A stretch of DNA of 64,000 nt from Tachypleus tridentatus (Eukaryota; Arthropoda; Merostomata; Xiphosura; Limulidae): positions 70,472,326 to 70,536,325 of the forward strand of contig NC_134830.1 in assembly GCF_004210375.1 (NCBI RefSeq). The letters are read 5' to 3'. The notes beneath the pieces are model-generated. The model did not search any database, was not told where the DNA came from, and was given only the letters and a program-made list of their open reading frames with translations. The translations under genes were made by a program, and so were the position numbers. Below, piece by piece: positions 24,371 to 37,537 of the stretch (position 1 is the first letter of the stretch; every line of letters starts with the position of its first letter).

Positions 24371-25075
24371 GTTCTATACTTTTTATGGGTGCTGCAATAC
24401 GGTTTTATTAATACTTCTTTTTATGCTTAATACCGATACAAATACGGGAAGAATATTCATTAAGTTTTGAAACAAAGTAATTATCAAGATTATCATGCTG
24501 AAGAACTCAGCTATCCTCTTCTTCTTTCATTAGGCATCGTTAATATATATCTAATCACACGATATTTCCGTTACAAACGACGCTGTTATCAATCGGATAT
24601 GTGTGTGGAATTTTCACAGTTCTCTGTGGCCATACGAGAAATAAACATAAACGTGCAGTTTCCATTCTCAAACGTTCATTGTTCCTCGAGTTAACACCAA
24701 GACGATATGTATTCTATTATTATGGATACCAGTATCAGTTGTTTTCTTTATATATAAAAGAACTTATGAGTTATAGAGTAATTAAACGAATGTTTGATAA
24801 GAGAATATGAAACCATGATTTGGTACCAAAAAATAAATGGAAAAGCGCCATGCTGTCAATACGTTTGTAAAACATAGCAATAAAGTAAACTGATTACAAG
24901 CGTATAAAGCTTCTCATGGAAACACCAATCGTTAGAATGAATCAAGAACAGTAAAACAAAAACACTTAGTACGCAGAAAGCCACATCTGTAAATTAAATG
25001 TAACGAAAAGATGGATGTTAACTTTGACTGACAAAAAACCTTGTAGAAAAAGGAATACGTATATTCACTGATCTT
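24371..25075. other. Spacer, nothing recognised
   Basis: No gene or repeat recognised. Confidence 0.5.
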
Positions 25076-25440
25076 GTGTTTTACACATTCCACCATCAGA
25101 TGATTAGTTCACTATTTTAATGTTTCACACATACCACCATAAGATCAATAGTTCACTATTTTAAAGTTTCACACATACCACCATCAGATGAATAGTTCAC
25201 TATTTTAATGTTTCACACATATCACCATCAGGTGAATAGTTCACAATTTGTATGTTTCACACATACCACCATCAGGTGAATAGTTCACTATTTGTATGTT
25301 TCAGACATACCACCATCAGGTGATTAGTTCACTATTTTAATGTTTCACACGTACCATCATCAGATAATTAGTTTGTTATTATTATGTTTCGCACGTATCA
25401 TCATCAAATGAATACTTCTTTATTTTTATGTTTCACTTCG
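25076..25440. repeat. Tandem repeat, about 44-bp unit, about 8 copies
   Basis: The unit is close to TTTCACACATACCACCATCA GGTGAATAGTTCACTATTTG TATG. Inner copies are similar; the last two (from about 25360) are strongly decayed, the usual pattern of array-edge divergence. Confidence 0.95.
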
Positions 25441-25498
25441 ATCACCGTCAAATCACTAGTTAACTATTCTTGTAATTTACGTATAATTATCATATAGT

Positions 25499-25540
25499 TT
25501 ACGAGTCGAACGCCTTAACCCACCTGGACATGCCGTGTCT
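25499..25540 (-). repeat. SINE-A head fragment at the edge of the array
   Basis: TACGAGTCGAACGCCTTAAC CCACCTGGACATGCCG is the reverse of the first 40 or so bases of a SINE-A head. No body is present. Confidence 0.7.
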
Positions 25541-27560
25541 TATTGGGAGAAAGAAAACTAAACAATTAAATAGAGCGAGCCTAATGAACATTTCTTAGAC
25601 GTGATTAAAAAACATTGATAAAAGAAGAAGAATAAAAAATAACGGCGTCAGGATTCGAATAAAATGACAAAAACTTATTGCTCACCCGGAAATGGGTGAC
25701 AACACCTGGGTAACAAGTTTTATTTACAGTTTTTGTATGTTCTAAATAAATTTATCAGTATACTTGAGAAAGCTCTCCAATATGTAAATCTCATAATCAT
25801 CTAGTTACTTATTTCAAGTAGCCAAAGATTCTAATCTGTTAGAGACTGATATCTAAATGATAACAGAACCTAAACTTGTTTGTATTATGTAAATCATAAT
25901 ATTCGATACATTTAAAAAGTTTCAAATTAGATTAAGCGTGATGTTTTGTGTTAAAACACGTAATGAATCGACTTGCAATTTACTCTCTTTATGTTTCCAG
26001 AAGTATTAGGATTATCGGTATAAACTAAAGTCAGTATATAACAGAATAATTAATAAAATGACACGAGCAGAGAAACATTTATTAGTTATGCAATACATTA
26101 ATTACTTCTGAATAGCTGTCAAAATATTCTGTTCGAAAATTTTCATGAAAAACTAAATAGTAAACCTGAAAAGACTTTATCAAATCATCTGAAAAGCTGT
26201 TGACGTTTGTAACTTTATGTTTCATTTTCGAATCCTTTCAATATAAGAGCTTGTTTTAAACAACACATTTTTACTCAGTAAATACGTAATTGAGTGACTA
26301 TAAATTATTAGGTTATTAAAGTGGGTACATTTATACAAATATTAATACAAAGTATATTCACACTTTTCATAATATAACATTTTAATATTTTTACGAGCCA
26401 CAACTAATTAATTCCTCTTTTTTAAATCACAAAATTACATTGGATAACACTCGATTATTTTAATTTTGACCACAGAAGTATTTCTTCAAGTTTTTCTTTC
26501 TACGGATTGTGTCTCAATCTGTAAACGAAGATATAAAAGTTGTCTTTAAACTAGTACTTGACAGGAATATTAAGCCTGTTTAAAGATTTTAAACTGTTTT
26601 TCGATTAGTGTTTGCTATGCCACATTACAATACTTTATCTCATTACTATTTATTGAGAGAATTATTTTAATTTCATATTCAAAACACAGTGAAACTCAAA
26701 TTATTCTTTTTATAAAAAAATTGTTTAATTTAGTGTAAATTTAATGAATGTAAATAGAAATTCAGCATCCTAAGTATGTATACTGTTAATGACTTTTACT
26801 ATAATGAATTAATAATTTTCCTTAATTTATAATAATTTTAATTAATGCATAAAGGCCCAGCAAAATTATCAACCATATTATAATTTTACTGAGGTTTAGA
26901 ATATAAACGCAATTCAAAATATTACTTGAAATATTATAAACCAAAACTCACACAACTGTAACACATAAGTTTGGTGTGTTTGTTAGGATGTAGTTATCAT
27001 TTTGTGGTAATGCTTTTTCAAGATTAACATTTTTTTGTAGTTTCAATCAGCCCCAATTTTCTTTCAAATTCATGACATTTGTTTTAGATAAAGCGATGCA
27101 ATATTAACTGATGTACTAATTCTAATTAAGGTAATTTAATTACATTTTTATCTACAACTATACTTTATTTATTATTTTTTCAATGTCTACAAAGAAATTT
27201 CAACAACTGTCGTTATAATCATATCAAATTACAAGCACTTGAAATTTCCTTTCTATAAACGAATATCATACGAGACTGGAACAAAATTGTAAACATTTAA
27301 AATCTAATTCAAAAACATTTTAAACATTCATATTATTCTGGGTATTCCAAGCTGCCTTCCCGTTTGTTGTCTAACCAATATACTTTTATGATAGTAAGAA
27401 ATTCGCGGACAAACAGAAAGAAATTGAGAACAACTCTCTTTTTATCGTTCTAAGTACGCTGAGCCACCAAGGGCTTGTAAAATATATAAATTGATGGATT
27501 TCAATAACTATTTTATAATAGATACTACATTATATTTTTAGTGTTCTAAACATTCTGAAC
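25541..27560. other. 2-kb AT-rich spacer, nothing recognised
   Basis: Very AT-rich. No SINE, tandem repeat or exon-like frame seen. Confidence 0.55.
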
Positions 27561-27840
27561 GGCCCGGCATGGCCAAGCGTGTTAAGGCGTGCGACTCGTA
27601 ATTTGAGGGTCGCGGGTTCGCATCCCCGTCGCGCCAAACATGCTTGCCCTTTCAGCCGTGGGGGCGTTATAATGTGACGGTCAATCCCACTATTCGTTGG
27701 TAAAAGAGTAGTCTAAGTGTTGGCGGTGGGTGGTGATGACTAGCTGCCTTTTCTCTAGTCTTACACTACTAAATTAGGGACGGCTAGCGCAGATAATCCT
27801 TGAGTAGCTTTACGCGAAATTCAAACCAAACAAACCAAAC
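27561..27840 (+). repeat. SINE-A copy, well preserved
   Basis: Head GGCCCGGCATGGCCAAGCGT, box B CGGGTTCGCATCCCCGTCGC, full body and tail GCGCAGATAATCCTTGAGTA, ending in CAAACCAAACAAACCAAAC. Confidence 0.9.
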
Positions 27841-28752
27841 CGGGGATTTCTAAAGTTTATTGATGACTGTATTTTGATAACTATTTTAGAAGAGATATAC
27901 TGTTTGAACTAGTATAGCATTACCTTCACTGGAAGTAATTCACTATATAGAGTTTAAAAGACAACTATGGTTCAGAAAAAAATATTTTCCAAACAGCCTG
28001 ACTTGTACGTCAAAATATTTCAGCTTGCATCAAATGTCTATATGTTTTTGTTAATTACATGTATTGTCATTTTAAAATTTTAATTGGGTCATAATGGAAT
28101 GCCTATAATGTACCAAGACAAACCTTTTAGCTGGTAGAGGTAGAATTTTAAAAGTTATTTCCATTTTCGGTTTTATTATGAACATTTTTACGATATGAAG
28201 CTATGTTAATTCCTTTGTACATAAAATTTACTACTATAATGACAAGAATGTTACAATTTTGAAATATCTAATGTGCATTATAAAACATAAATGTGTGTTT
28301 GCGTGATATTTTATATTGATATTTTAAATTATACTACACGAAATATATCGAAGATTTGAATCATATTAATATAAAAATATGTCATATGGGAATATAGTTA
28401 AGAAACAACAACTTTTAACGTATTTCTGAAACAATTAACAAAGTTCAATAACTCTTCTTTGCAAATCTTCAAGTATCATGATTTACTACAAAGGTGATCA
28501 AATAAAAATAAGTTCTTATGTTTTAAACAGCAATTGCACTGTCAGAGTAAAACTATCAGGGTAATGAGTCATATAGTTTCCTTCTGTCAGTGCACAAAAT
28601 GTTAAAGAACGACTCGACAGATTATATTATTCGTTTCTAGTTGCGACCTAAGCACCAACGAAACCTTGTTTTTCTGTTTGCACCTGAGGAAATCACTTTC
28701 TAGAAGCGGGCTTCAACTGCCTGATGTCAACTTTTTAACGTCCTTCCTAATA
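27841..28752. other. Spacer, nothing recognised
   Basis: AT-rich; no feature. Confidence 0.55.
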
Positions 28753-28830
28753 TAAGCATAAAGCAATACAATGGGATATCTGTGCTCTGCCCACCGTTGG
28801 TATCAAAATCTGGATTCTAACCACTGGGGA
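28753..28830 (-). repeat. SINE-B copy, head truncated
   Basis: In plus orientation AAGCAATACAATGGGATATC TGTGCTCTGCCCACC, then a decayed box B and a shortened head ending CCACTGGGG. Confidence 0.7.
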
Positions 28831-30154
28831 AATATAATGTATGCATATGTAAATATACATATATTTATAAAAACGCAAGATGTAAGTTTCGTAAGTATCA
28901 TAACAGCAATAACATAAACCTAGCTATCAGTGTTTGAATGCTTTGTTGATTTTAGTATTTTGATATAAAATATTTTCATCTTGTTTTTTCAATCTCTCTG
29001 ATAATTTATTTCATAATTAGAATTGCCTCATGAAACTTTTCTTAGTTTTTTTCAAATGTCAAGTGTCTTTTATAACATTTTGTTGCCGTTGCAAAATTTT
29101 AAAAATTGCTTTTTTAACCAGATTAGCTTTCTTTGCTTCATAATAGGAAATAACTATGGAGTTATTTGCTTTTTTAATCCTCGCATTACAGAATGACTCT
29201 TTCTGTATCTTACTTGTTGGTACACCATCGTTGTCCCAATATGGAAAACACTTAAAAACAGGAAATTACTTTGGGAGGTAATTATCAGAAAATAATTAGG
29301 CTCGTCAATCAAACCAAATGATTTCGGAGCAGACATTGTCTTTATGTATATTATTTTATGAAATAAAACGGATATAATTCCATGCTGATGTTTAAGCGTA
29401 TGTATTTTAATTACTATTTTCCCCCTTACCAAATACATCTAGGTATATTCGTTTCGTTAGAGTATGAAATATGCTTAATACGTTTGGCTTTCAGTGGTTC
29501 AGTGACACAATGGTCGACTTCAACCAAAATTAACCCATTCGGACTCCATGAGCATATAGACCTAGTTCCAGATTGAGTGGATGAGACTGATGACATGTTT
29601 TACTTTTACAAGATGCCAATCCATCATAAGTTAATCTCTGATACTCATTTTGCAGCAACATGGATAACATGGACTGAGGTAATTTTGGAGTCTTGACTTG
29701 ATCAAGGAAATAGTAATTCGGCATAAGCAGGCTTCGAATGTGCATCTTTTTAGTTATGAATCGAATCCCTAAATAATAAGCTACGCTCTTCCTATAAGGC
29801 ATTAAATAGTTCAAAATTTTTAGTGAGTTACTTGTAACATTAACTAACATACACAAAACTCACATAATTAAAAAACTGAGCATCGTTATGGAATCTCCTT
29901 GGAAAAGTAAGAAAGAGTTCATTGCTTTTCTGAACAGAATAGGCACTAAATGTTTTATTTTATACGGTGATTTATATTTAATTTTTTCCATAATTTGTTA
30001 TTAATGAATTGACACGTACCAGAAACACATTTTGACATTTTGACGTTTCATAATTGATAGTTTTGGGAAGGATAACTAAAAGCCCTTTCAGGTGCAAAAT
30101 ATTCATATACACTCAGGTTATAAAGATGTGATCAGACTGAGGGTTTAGAGCTTC
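28831..30154. other. Spacer, nothing recognised
   Basis: Two minus-strand open frames of 94 and 108 codons (29154-29438, 29530-29856) occur here. They resemble no family I know and lack splice context, so I do not call them genes. Confidence 0.45.
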
Positions 30155-30395
30155 CAAGATGGAGATATATGTTGTATCTAATGCCATTGGGATAGACAAA
30201 TTAATATGTATCATTCTGAGTCACTAGGACGATTTAGAAAGGGACCTGCAACAAGTCATTCTCTAGTAGTAGTAAGCAAATTGCAACGTCTTATAATAGG
30301 TGAGAGTCTACGAGCAAATACTTCATTGTCAATAGCCGCCTAAGTGAACAAGGCAACGGTACGAAAAAAAATTTCCGCCTCGAAAAGCGATACAA
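30155..30395 (+). pseudogene. Degenerate Tc1-like transposase fragment
   Basis: Frame from about 30217 reads LGRFRKGPATSH..., VSKLQRLIIGESLRANTSL, a stop, then VNKATVRKKISA. This resembles the GRPRK linker and second HTH (..TVRR.L..) of Tc1 transposases. It is the sister of the fragment at 13608-13835. No DDE domain follows. Confidence 0.55.
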
Positions 30396-30955
30396 GTTAC
30401 GTGTATAGAATTTACTTTAATCAAATATCTATTTAATACATACCTTAATTATCTAGAACATTAAACAGATATTCATATCATTCTTTTAGAAGATGTATAG
30501 TTCAATTCGCATATTGATTTCTCTGTAATTATATTATTAAAATGATCACTTGTGTGCCGTCGTTCTCATACACTGGATGGAATATGGAAAGCCTTACGAC
30601 GGAACCTTTTTCAATAAAAACTACGCTGCCTCGCTATTTTCAAGTCATAAGATAAAGCATGAAAGGACGTGGCGACACAAACTGTAACCATGTAGTGAGG
30701 GTCTAGTGCCTTTAATATAATATACTTACTACCCGATGTATTTTATAAGTTTTTGATTTTGTATCGTATCATTAGCCTTGTTTGTTCAGCAAAAATATTT
30801 GTTTTGACTTTAATTTTACCACTACTTTCATAAATAAATCTATGATATATTCCAACAAGTACTTCAATACGTTTACCATCATTATAAACAAATTCACGTT
30901 TCAAAAAAGTACCCCTCTTTTAGTTATTGTGCAAAAAAAAAACTAGTTAATTTCT
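30396..30955. other. Spacer, nothing recognised
   Basis: 30545-30710 is less AT-biased than its neighbours but matches no family I know. Confidence 0.45.
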
Positions 30956-31075
30956 GTTGTTATGAATTAAGCACAAAGCTACTCAAACGTCTATCTGTGT
31001 TCTGCCCACCACGGGTATCGAAACGCGGTTTTTAGCGTTGTAAGTCCGCAGACATACCGCTGAGCCACTGGAGAG
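30956..31075 (-). mobile_element. SINE-B copy with target-site duplication
   Basis: Full minus-strand SINE-B. It is flanked by TAGTTAATTTCT (30944-30955) and TAGTTAGTTTCT (31076-31087), a 12-bp duplication with one mismatch, which shows real retroposition rather than a tRNA gene. Confidence 0.9.
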
Positions 31076-31221
31076 TAGTTAGTTTCTAGTACCATATAAA
31101 TCCAAAGTATCACCACCGTCGTTTCTATTTTGATAAGAGAAAGCACAACTATTGCTAAAAATAATTTGGTTTCATTGTAACATACTTAGAAACTTTTTAT
31201 CAAAGGCTTACTCTATTATAC

Positions 31222-32710
31222 ACTGTTGGCCAAAATCTTAAAGCCAACGAACATAAAAAAAACTACGCATTTTGCGTTGTTAGACTTAACCACTTCGAAA
31301 ATGAAAATCAGAAAAGAGAAAATAAAAATAAAAAAGTTTTCTAGCATTTAATAGGGAAAATGTGAACAATATGAAATTAGCCTAAATACTAGCTGATCAA
31401 AGGTTTAAGACCATACCAAAAAGAAGTCCTAAACAGGGTAGGAAGTGCCCAACAAGAGGTCTCAGAAGTGATTTCACGGCCGTCATTGCGAATAACTGCA
31501 AACATTAACTTTGGTATGGTCGATATAAGCGTTTACAGAAGGTTGGCTGGAATGTTATTCCAAGTAGTGAAGATGGCTTCATGAAGATCATGCACTGTTT
31601 AAAATTGACGTTCATTTATATAGACTTCCCTTGCCATCCATCCCCAAAAATTTTCAATGGGGTTCAGTTCGGGCAAACACGCTGGATGGTCCAAAGGAAT
31701 CACGTTATTCGCCATTAAAAAATCCTTTGTCCTGCGGGCATTGTAGATTGCAGCGTTGTCCTACTGAAAGATCCAGTCATTTCCATACAAGCGAGGGCTT
31801 TCAGTCAATAAGGATGCTCTCTCCAACATGCCAATGTAGCCAACTGCTGTTTGACGCCCCTGTATAACCTGAAGCTCCATTGTTCCATGGAAGGAGAAAG
31901 CACCCCAGATCATGATGGAACCTCCTCCACTGTGTCGTGTAGAAACTGTCTCCGGTGGGATATACTTATCGTGCCTGTAACGTTGGAAGTAATCTGGAAC
32001 ATCCAGATTAAGTTTTTCTCATCAGAGAACAAAACCTTCGTCCACTTTTCTACGTCCCATATTTGGTGTTTCTCAGCAAAGTTTAATTGAGCTGTTTCAT
32101 GACGTGGAAGGAGGCATGGCCTTTGAAGACGTTTACGGTTTTTAAAGCCTTTCTCTCGTAAATACCGTCTCATTGTTCTTGAGCTGCATTCTGCGTTCGT
32201 AAGGGCCTTAATATGGTTCGACGATCGGCTGGTGTCTTGTCAGACAATCCGTCGAATCCTCCTGCTCAACGCCGGCGAAATTTTCTTGGGCTGACCACTT
32301 GAAATTCTCGTTCCGTATCCCTCAGGGTCTTTTAAGAAATTAGCAACAGCAGTTTTACTTTGCCCAATCTCACCAGCAATGGCACGTTGACCTTGCTTTT
32401 TAGCTCGACAATTGTGCCACGTTCAAACTCTGTCAGCTGTTTAGCCCTTGCCATGTTTTTACCCAATATAACACAGGAGATGTCAGTGGGAGATGTTGAC
32501 AACGCTAATGCTTGAATACAAATGAATAAATTTCGTTGCGTGTTTAACGATTAACGCTTAGTTTCAGTACGATTTTAATCTTTTAACAAGCTAGTATTTA
32601 GGCTAATTTCATGGTGTTCACATTTAATAGGAAAATGTCTAAAATAAAAATGTCTTTTATTTTCTCTTTTCTTATTTTCATCTTTCAAAGCTCTGTTTCG
32701 AAGCTTTGTT
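31222..32710 (-). pseudogene. Tc1-like transposon relic
   Basis: The transposase reads on the minus strand from the ATG at 32452-32454 (MARAKQLTEFERGTIVEL) with frameshifts and stops. Recognisable pieces are MRRYLREKGFKNRKRLQRPC (second HTH region), [11 protein letters not shown] with the first catalytic Asp (about 32030-32050), DNAAIYNARR with the second Asp (about 31740) and LNPIENFWGWMARE with the catalytic Glu (about 31650). The triad residues survive but the frame is broken in several places. Inner inverted repeats of about 130 bp match between 31300-31410 and 32590-32700 (TTAGCCTAAATACTAGCT.. in both). The left terminus (TACACTGTTGGCCAAAATCT) is present at 31219; its right counterpart is missing. 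Confidence 0.9.
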
Positions 32711-33532
32711 TAAAAACATGTAAGGCTACGAGGTACATTTATTTTATATTAACTTAAAATTACTACTCTTTAGTTTTTCAAACATTTTACATGAGAGTTA
32801 AGAATTATTTTCAATCGTTTAATTTTAACAATATTACTACACACTGCACTTGATTCTTTTCATCCAGTAAAGCTAAGTTTGTAGTTTACAAGAAGTTACG
32901 ATTCACTACTGTTGTTTTCCATTATTCCTCATACACTGTTTCGAGTGCTAGAGTGATTTACAATTTGTCTGTATAATTTTCCTACACATAAACGTACATT
33001 TAATATTGGTAACAAAACATTGTGACAAACAAATTACAACATTTTACAGATACTGTACAATAGCTTTACGTGAACTGATTTCGTTTGCCTGTTCTAGAAT
33101 TAATAAGAAATTAGCTGACATTTTATTTAAATATAAAACTCGGTATAAACCAACAACTATCTTATATTGCTATTATTATTTTCACATTTATCAGTCCTCC
33201 GGTAATACAGTGGTAAATCTACATAATTCATTTACGTCTTCAATATGTTTACTGTAATAGATTAAGTTTTTCTTTGTATTCGCTATTTAATAATTTGTCT
33301 TTATTCTTAGAAATGTATCTTTTTCTTCTTTGACTTTTTTCAGTATACCAAATTTTATTTCATAAAGTAACTTATATTTAAAATATATGTACATTTGTCA
33401 TTGATTTTCTTCAGGTTGTAAAAGTAGGTAAACACCTTAATCGTATTCTACTGTTATGGCATCTTTGATAAAGACATAAGACGTTACGTTAAACAATAAA
33501 TACAAGTAACCAGTTCGTTTATTTTCACAAAA
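32711..33532. other. Spacer, nothing recognised
   Basis: AT-rich; no feature. Confidence 0.5.
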
Positions 33533-33745
33533 GTGGCCTTGGATGGCCTAGTATTTAGAGCTCTTGACTCACGAGGTCGAAGCATCGAATCATTAACCAA
33601 ATGTTCTCGCTTTTAACAACTTCGAGGACGTTATTAACGACAGTCAATCCAACTAGTTGCATTCCTTGTGAATGATGAATCCAAACAATGGTGGAACAAT
33701 GCGTCAACGGTAGTTAGAATTCAGTAGTGCATTAGACATAGAAGA
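33533..33745 (+). repeat. SINE-A copy, very old
   Basis: Faint match: GGCCTTGGATGGCCTAGTAT, GAGCTCTTGACTC, then CAGTCAATCC and decayed body words. Confidence 0.5.
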
Positions 33746-33942
33746 CTCTGACGTATCGATCTATCCATAATAACCTATCATACCAAATAAAAAAAAAAAC
33801 ATACGATAAACTGAAATGATATAAGAATAATGAAATATGAGCCACATGTAAGAAAAAGCCAGGTAAAAGAAGCCGTATACATTCATATAGCTAATAATCA
33901 CTCTGTTAATTTAATATATTAATTTGGTTGATTGATTGACAT

Positions 33943-34053
33943 GAATTAAGCACAAAGCCATACAATGGCTTATCTGTGCCCTGCCCACTATGAATATCGA
34001 AACACGGGTTTAACGCTGTAAGTCCACAAACATAACGCTGTGCCATCGGGGGG
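33943..34053 (-). repeat. SINE-B copy
   Basis: In plus orientation GAATTAAGCACAAAGCCATA, CTGTGCCCTGCCCACTATGA, ATATCGAAACACG and a head ending GCTGTGCCATCGGGGG. Confidence 0.8.
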
Positions 34054-34156
34054 ATAATTAACATAGATATCCCCTTACATAACAGACAACTTTTAATTTA
34101 TGTCCTAACGAGGGAGACTCAAAGCAAGTGGATAGACTCCAGCTCTTCTATCAAAA

Positions 34157-34270
34157 TACCGCTGGTAAGATAGCGGTAAGTTTACGGACTCACAACGTAA
34201 AAATGCTGGGTTCTATTCCTTGTGGTGAACATAAATGATAGCTCAATGCGGCCTTGGTCTAAAACGAACC
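34157..34270 (+). repeat. SINE-C copy
   Basis: Head AAGATAGCGGTAAGTTTACG, GGGTTCTATTCC and tail GATAGCTCAATGCGGCCTTG. Confidence 0.8.
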
Positions 34271-34279
34271 CTAACAGAA

Positions 34280-34375
34280 TGACTTCTCTACGGATTAGTA
34301 GTAAGGCTATAATGCTAAAAATGAGGTTTTGATATCGAGTGGTGCTGCATTGGTAGCCCGTTATGTAAAATTAAC
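34280..34375 (+). repeat. SINE-B/C head remnant
   Basis: Decayed head and box B (AGGTTTTGATATCGAGTGG) following directly on the SINE-C copy; tail TAGCCCGTTATGTAAA. Confidence 0.45.
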
Positions 34376-34631
34376 AAATAAATAAATAAACAAATTTAGT
34401 CAAGAAAACAATCGATAGAATACCAGCCATTACTGCTACAGATATAATCTTACTTACCAACTAAAAAAGTAGGATATAAACTAATTAGTATCTGGTGCCA
34501 AAAATTGTAAATAATTAAACTTGTGTGGTTACACAAGTTGTTAACCACGAAAATGTCTTCTCTTTTATTTCGTCATCGCCCTCACATTTACATGCTAGTT
34601 TATACATGTTTGAAACTATATGGTGGTCGAA

Positions 34632-34868
34632 ATTGTTTGTTTTTGAAATCCGCATAAAGCTACTCGAGGGCTATCTGTGCTAGCCGTCCCTAATTTAGCA
34701 GTGTAAGACTAGAGAGAAGGCAGCTAGTCATCATCATCCACCGCCGACTCTTGGGCGACTCTTTTACCCAACGAATAGTGGGATTGACCGTCACATTATA
34801 ACGTTCCAACGGCTAAAAGGGCGAGCATGTTGACGCGACGGAGGTGCGAACTCGCGACTCTCAAATTA
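34632..34868 (-). repeat. SINE-A copy, head truncated
   Basis: Minus-strand copy, clear from the tail to the box B region (GGAGGTGCGAACTCGCGACT). It breaks off at TCAAATTACG, inside the anticodon arm. Confidence 0.85.
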
Positions 34869-34944
34869 CGCTGATTTCTCCAAGTCTGTTCCATTGGCTG
34901 TGGTTTCGCTAGATAGTAGACAGGGACAGTGGGAATCTCGTTAA

Positions 34945-35083
34945 TCCAACGAATAGTGGGATTGACCGTAACATTATAACGCTTCCACGGCTGAAAGGGC
35001 CAGGATAATTGGTGCGACAGGGATTCGAACCCGTTTACCTCAGATTAGATGTAGAGTGTCTTACCCACCTGGCCATGCAGGGC
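34945..35083 (-). repeat. SINE-A 5' part, second copy
   Basis: A second minus-strand piece holds only the body start and full head (GGGATTCGAACCCGTTTACC ... CCATGCAGGGCC). It is separated from the first by about 75 bp of unrelated sequence (34869-34944), so the pair is not one copy with a simple insertion: the body segment ACGAATAGTGGGATTGACCG occurs in both. Confidence 0.85.
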
Positions 35084-35881
35084 CGTAAAAGAGATGAAAA
35101 TAGAAAATGAAAAGACTGATTTTTGTTTTAAATGTATTTGAAATTTAGATTTAAAGGAGAAAAATGAAATCACAACATCAGGTAAAGAGAACATTTATTT
35201 TATACTGCGTATGTTAAACCCTCAAATACTTCACTCGTAAATTCAGATTTATATTTGACTGGATTAGAACATGAATTCATTAATAAAAAGATCGTATTTA
35301 AAAAGAATAAATCGTGAACACACTATTGTTTAACGTGATTTAAATCAATAAACATTAAAAATGTATAGAACAAACTATGCTAAAATCCGGGATTCGATTC
35401 TCCACAGTTGACACAACAGGTAGCTCAATACAGCTTTACTCCAAAACAAATAAAGTGGAAAAACAAGCAACATATGTCACTTAATATCAGATTCGAATTT
35501 TTGTATATCATAATTGAACTATTTGAAATTTGTAGCTTAATTATTTTAGCGCAAGATAAAGTAAGTTCACAAGGTAATTATACATGTAAACAGAACGCAG
35601 TCTTTTTAAAACGATAATAAGATAAACACTAAAGAGATTGGAATATAAGTAAGCAAAACAGGTGAAACCAGTTCAATTAAACTCGAACTTTATTTTTTTC
35701 ATTATCCATTGATTGTGAATAAATAACTAAAGGCATAATTCGTATATGAGGTTTCTTATTATATGGAATTGTAAAGGTTTTTTTTACTTAATTATTAAAC
35801 AAATTAATAACATTTTAGGGTTTGCACCTAACTACTGGACGAGAACATTAAAAATTAATTTAAAAATAACACAACTTTTAT
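35084..35881. other. Spacer with a SINE-C fragment
   Basis: 35383-35455 carries box B and tail of family C (CGGGATTCGATTCTCCACAG; CAGGTAGCTCAATACAGCTT). The remainder is featureless. Confidence 0.5.
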
Positions 35882-35982
35882 AATTAAACATAAAACTACA
35901 CAATAGACTATCTGTACTATACCCGCCATCGATATCGAAACCCTGTTTTTAGTGTTATAAATCTCCACTCTTACCATGTGTG
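35882..35982 (-). repeat. SINE-B copy, diverged
   Basis: In plus orientation AAACTACACAATAGACTATC TGTACTATACCCGCC, ATATCGAAACCCTG and a decayed head. Confidence 0.65.
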
Positions 35983-37011
35983 TGGAGACAGTATAATATG
36001 AATAAAAGTTTCTCAGTTAGATTTATAAAATAAACTATAAATCTTTGAAAAGCCTTGAAATTTCCTATGCCACCCACAATAGTGACACTATAAGTGTCAT
36101 CTAATACTTATATACGTATTTCCTGAAAGCATGCACTGTAGCTATAAATAACTTACTTCTGTAGAATTTTATTATATTGTAACGTGCGTATTTGCAAAGT
36201 CTAAGTGAGTTCCAAGCTGGAAAACACCTGCGTTAAGGATTGAAATCATGTAATTTTCGATTCATCGTATCTTACTTGTTGGTGTGAGTGGAATACGTTA
36301 TAAGTCTATGATGTTTTTTTTTTTTTTTTCATTTGACATTATTTGTTGACCTTTATATTATTGTTCACCTTTTGTTTTATATTAGTTGTATTTTTCAGAC
36401 CATTTAAAATTATACTGTTGTTTTTACTATTTACCAGTGCATTTAAAGAACACGGTGATCAATTAAACAGTTAATAATATAATGTTATGTTTGTTTCTCG
36501 TAGGTGATTTTGTCTAAACATTTTGACATCACATCGTTAACAAAAGGTGAATTACTGCCAGTACCTTGACTAAATTTCATCCACTATACACCTCTCCCCC
36601 TTTATCTTGTAAAAAATGCGTCTGCTTGAGTTCTCATGTGGAAACTTAGTCGACCATTGTTAAGTGAGAACATTCTATAATATCATTCCGTTGTAGATGT
36701 TGATATGCTTTCAGTATTTTCAACCTGAGTGTGTATATAGTTAATTTTGGGCTTTTCTGAGGGAAGGCAGCCAGTTAGTAGCACCCGCTCTCAAAATGGC
36801 TTTGACTGGTGGTATTCAGTAGAATAATGGAGTTTATTGTGATACTTATAACACATTTCCAGCTAAAAATGCAGAATGTATCCAGCTGCATCGTAACGCA
36901 AACCTTGGACATTTAGATCATAAGCCCATTACGCTAGTTACTGGGCTACGTTTGACTTCTGTTAAAGATCTTAGCAGTGGTTAATTTCTAGACATCCTGT
37001 CTATGTTTCTT
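35983..37011. other. Spacer with an old SINE-A-like remnant
   Basis: Near 36760-36955, words such as GAGGGAAGGCAGCCAGTTAG and a reverse tRNA-like end suggest a very decayed SINE-A. A run of about 18 T lies at 36314-36331. Confidence 0.4.
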
Positions 37012-37230
37012 TGTGTTAAAGGTAAAGTTACACAATGGGTTATTTGTGCTATGTCTACCAAGGGTAACAAAACCCGATACTTAGCATGAAAATTCTCTAT
37101 TTTATCTCTGAGTCATTGGAAGGCAAAACTTCACAATGAGCTATCTACATTCTCTCCACTACATTGAATCGAATTTTGGCATTATAAGTCAGTAGTCAGT
37201 AAATTTATCGTTGACGTACTGGGAGATTAG
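37012..37230 (-). repeat. Two old SINE-B copies in tandem
   Basis: 37012-37120 and 37121-37230 both read as decayed minus-strand SINE-B (AAAGTTACACAATGGGTTAT; AAAACTTCACAATGAGCTAT). Confidence 0.55.
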
Positions 37231-37537
37231 ACTTCTTGAAGATAATATTTTACTGCTAACATAATTAGGTAACAAAACAGATTATGTAAAAAAAAGAAAA
37301 AAAAATTGATAAATACTCGTCTGTTTTATCATTTTCAAGTCAAAAATATGTTTTTGTTTTATTTAATACACTTGATATTTACAAAGTGTTTCAACATTAT
37401 TGTATTTGTTCCAAATGCTGTTTCGATCCAAAGGTATGAACGTGCATGCACATTTGTTGTATATATTTTGGTATTAGTTAAACGATTCTAGGTGTAATTT
37501 ATTTGTTGGTTTTCTGTTTTCGTTTTGCTTTGCCCAC

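Noticed and set aside
29530-29856. 108-codon minus-strand open frame
   Set aside because: No recognisable domain, no splice or promoter context, and AT-rich composition like the neighbouring spacer.
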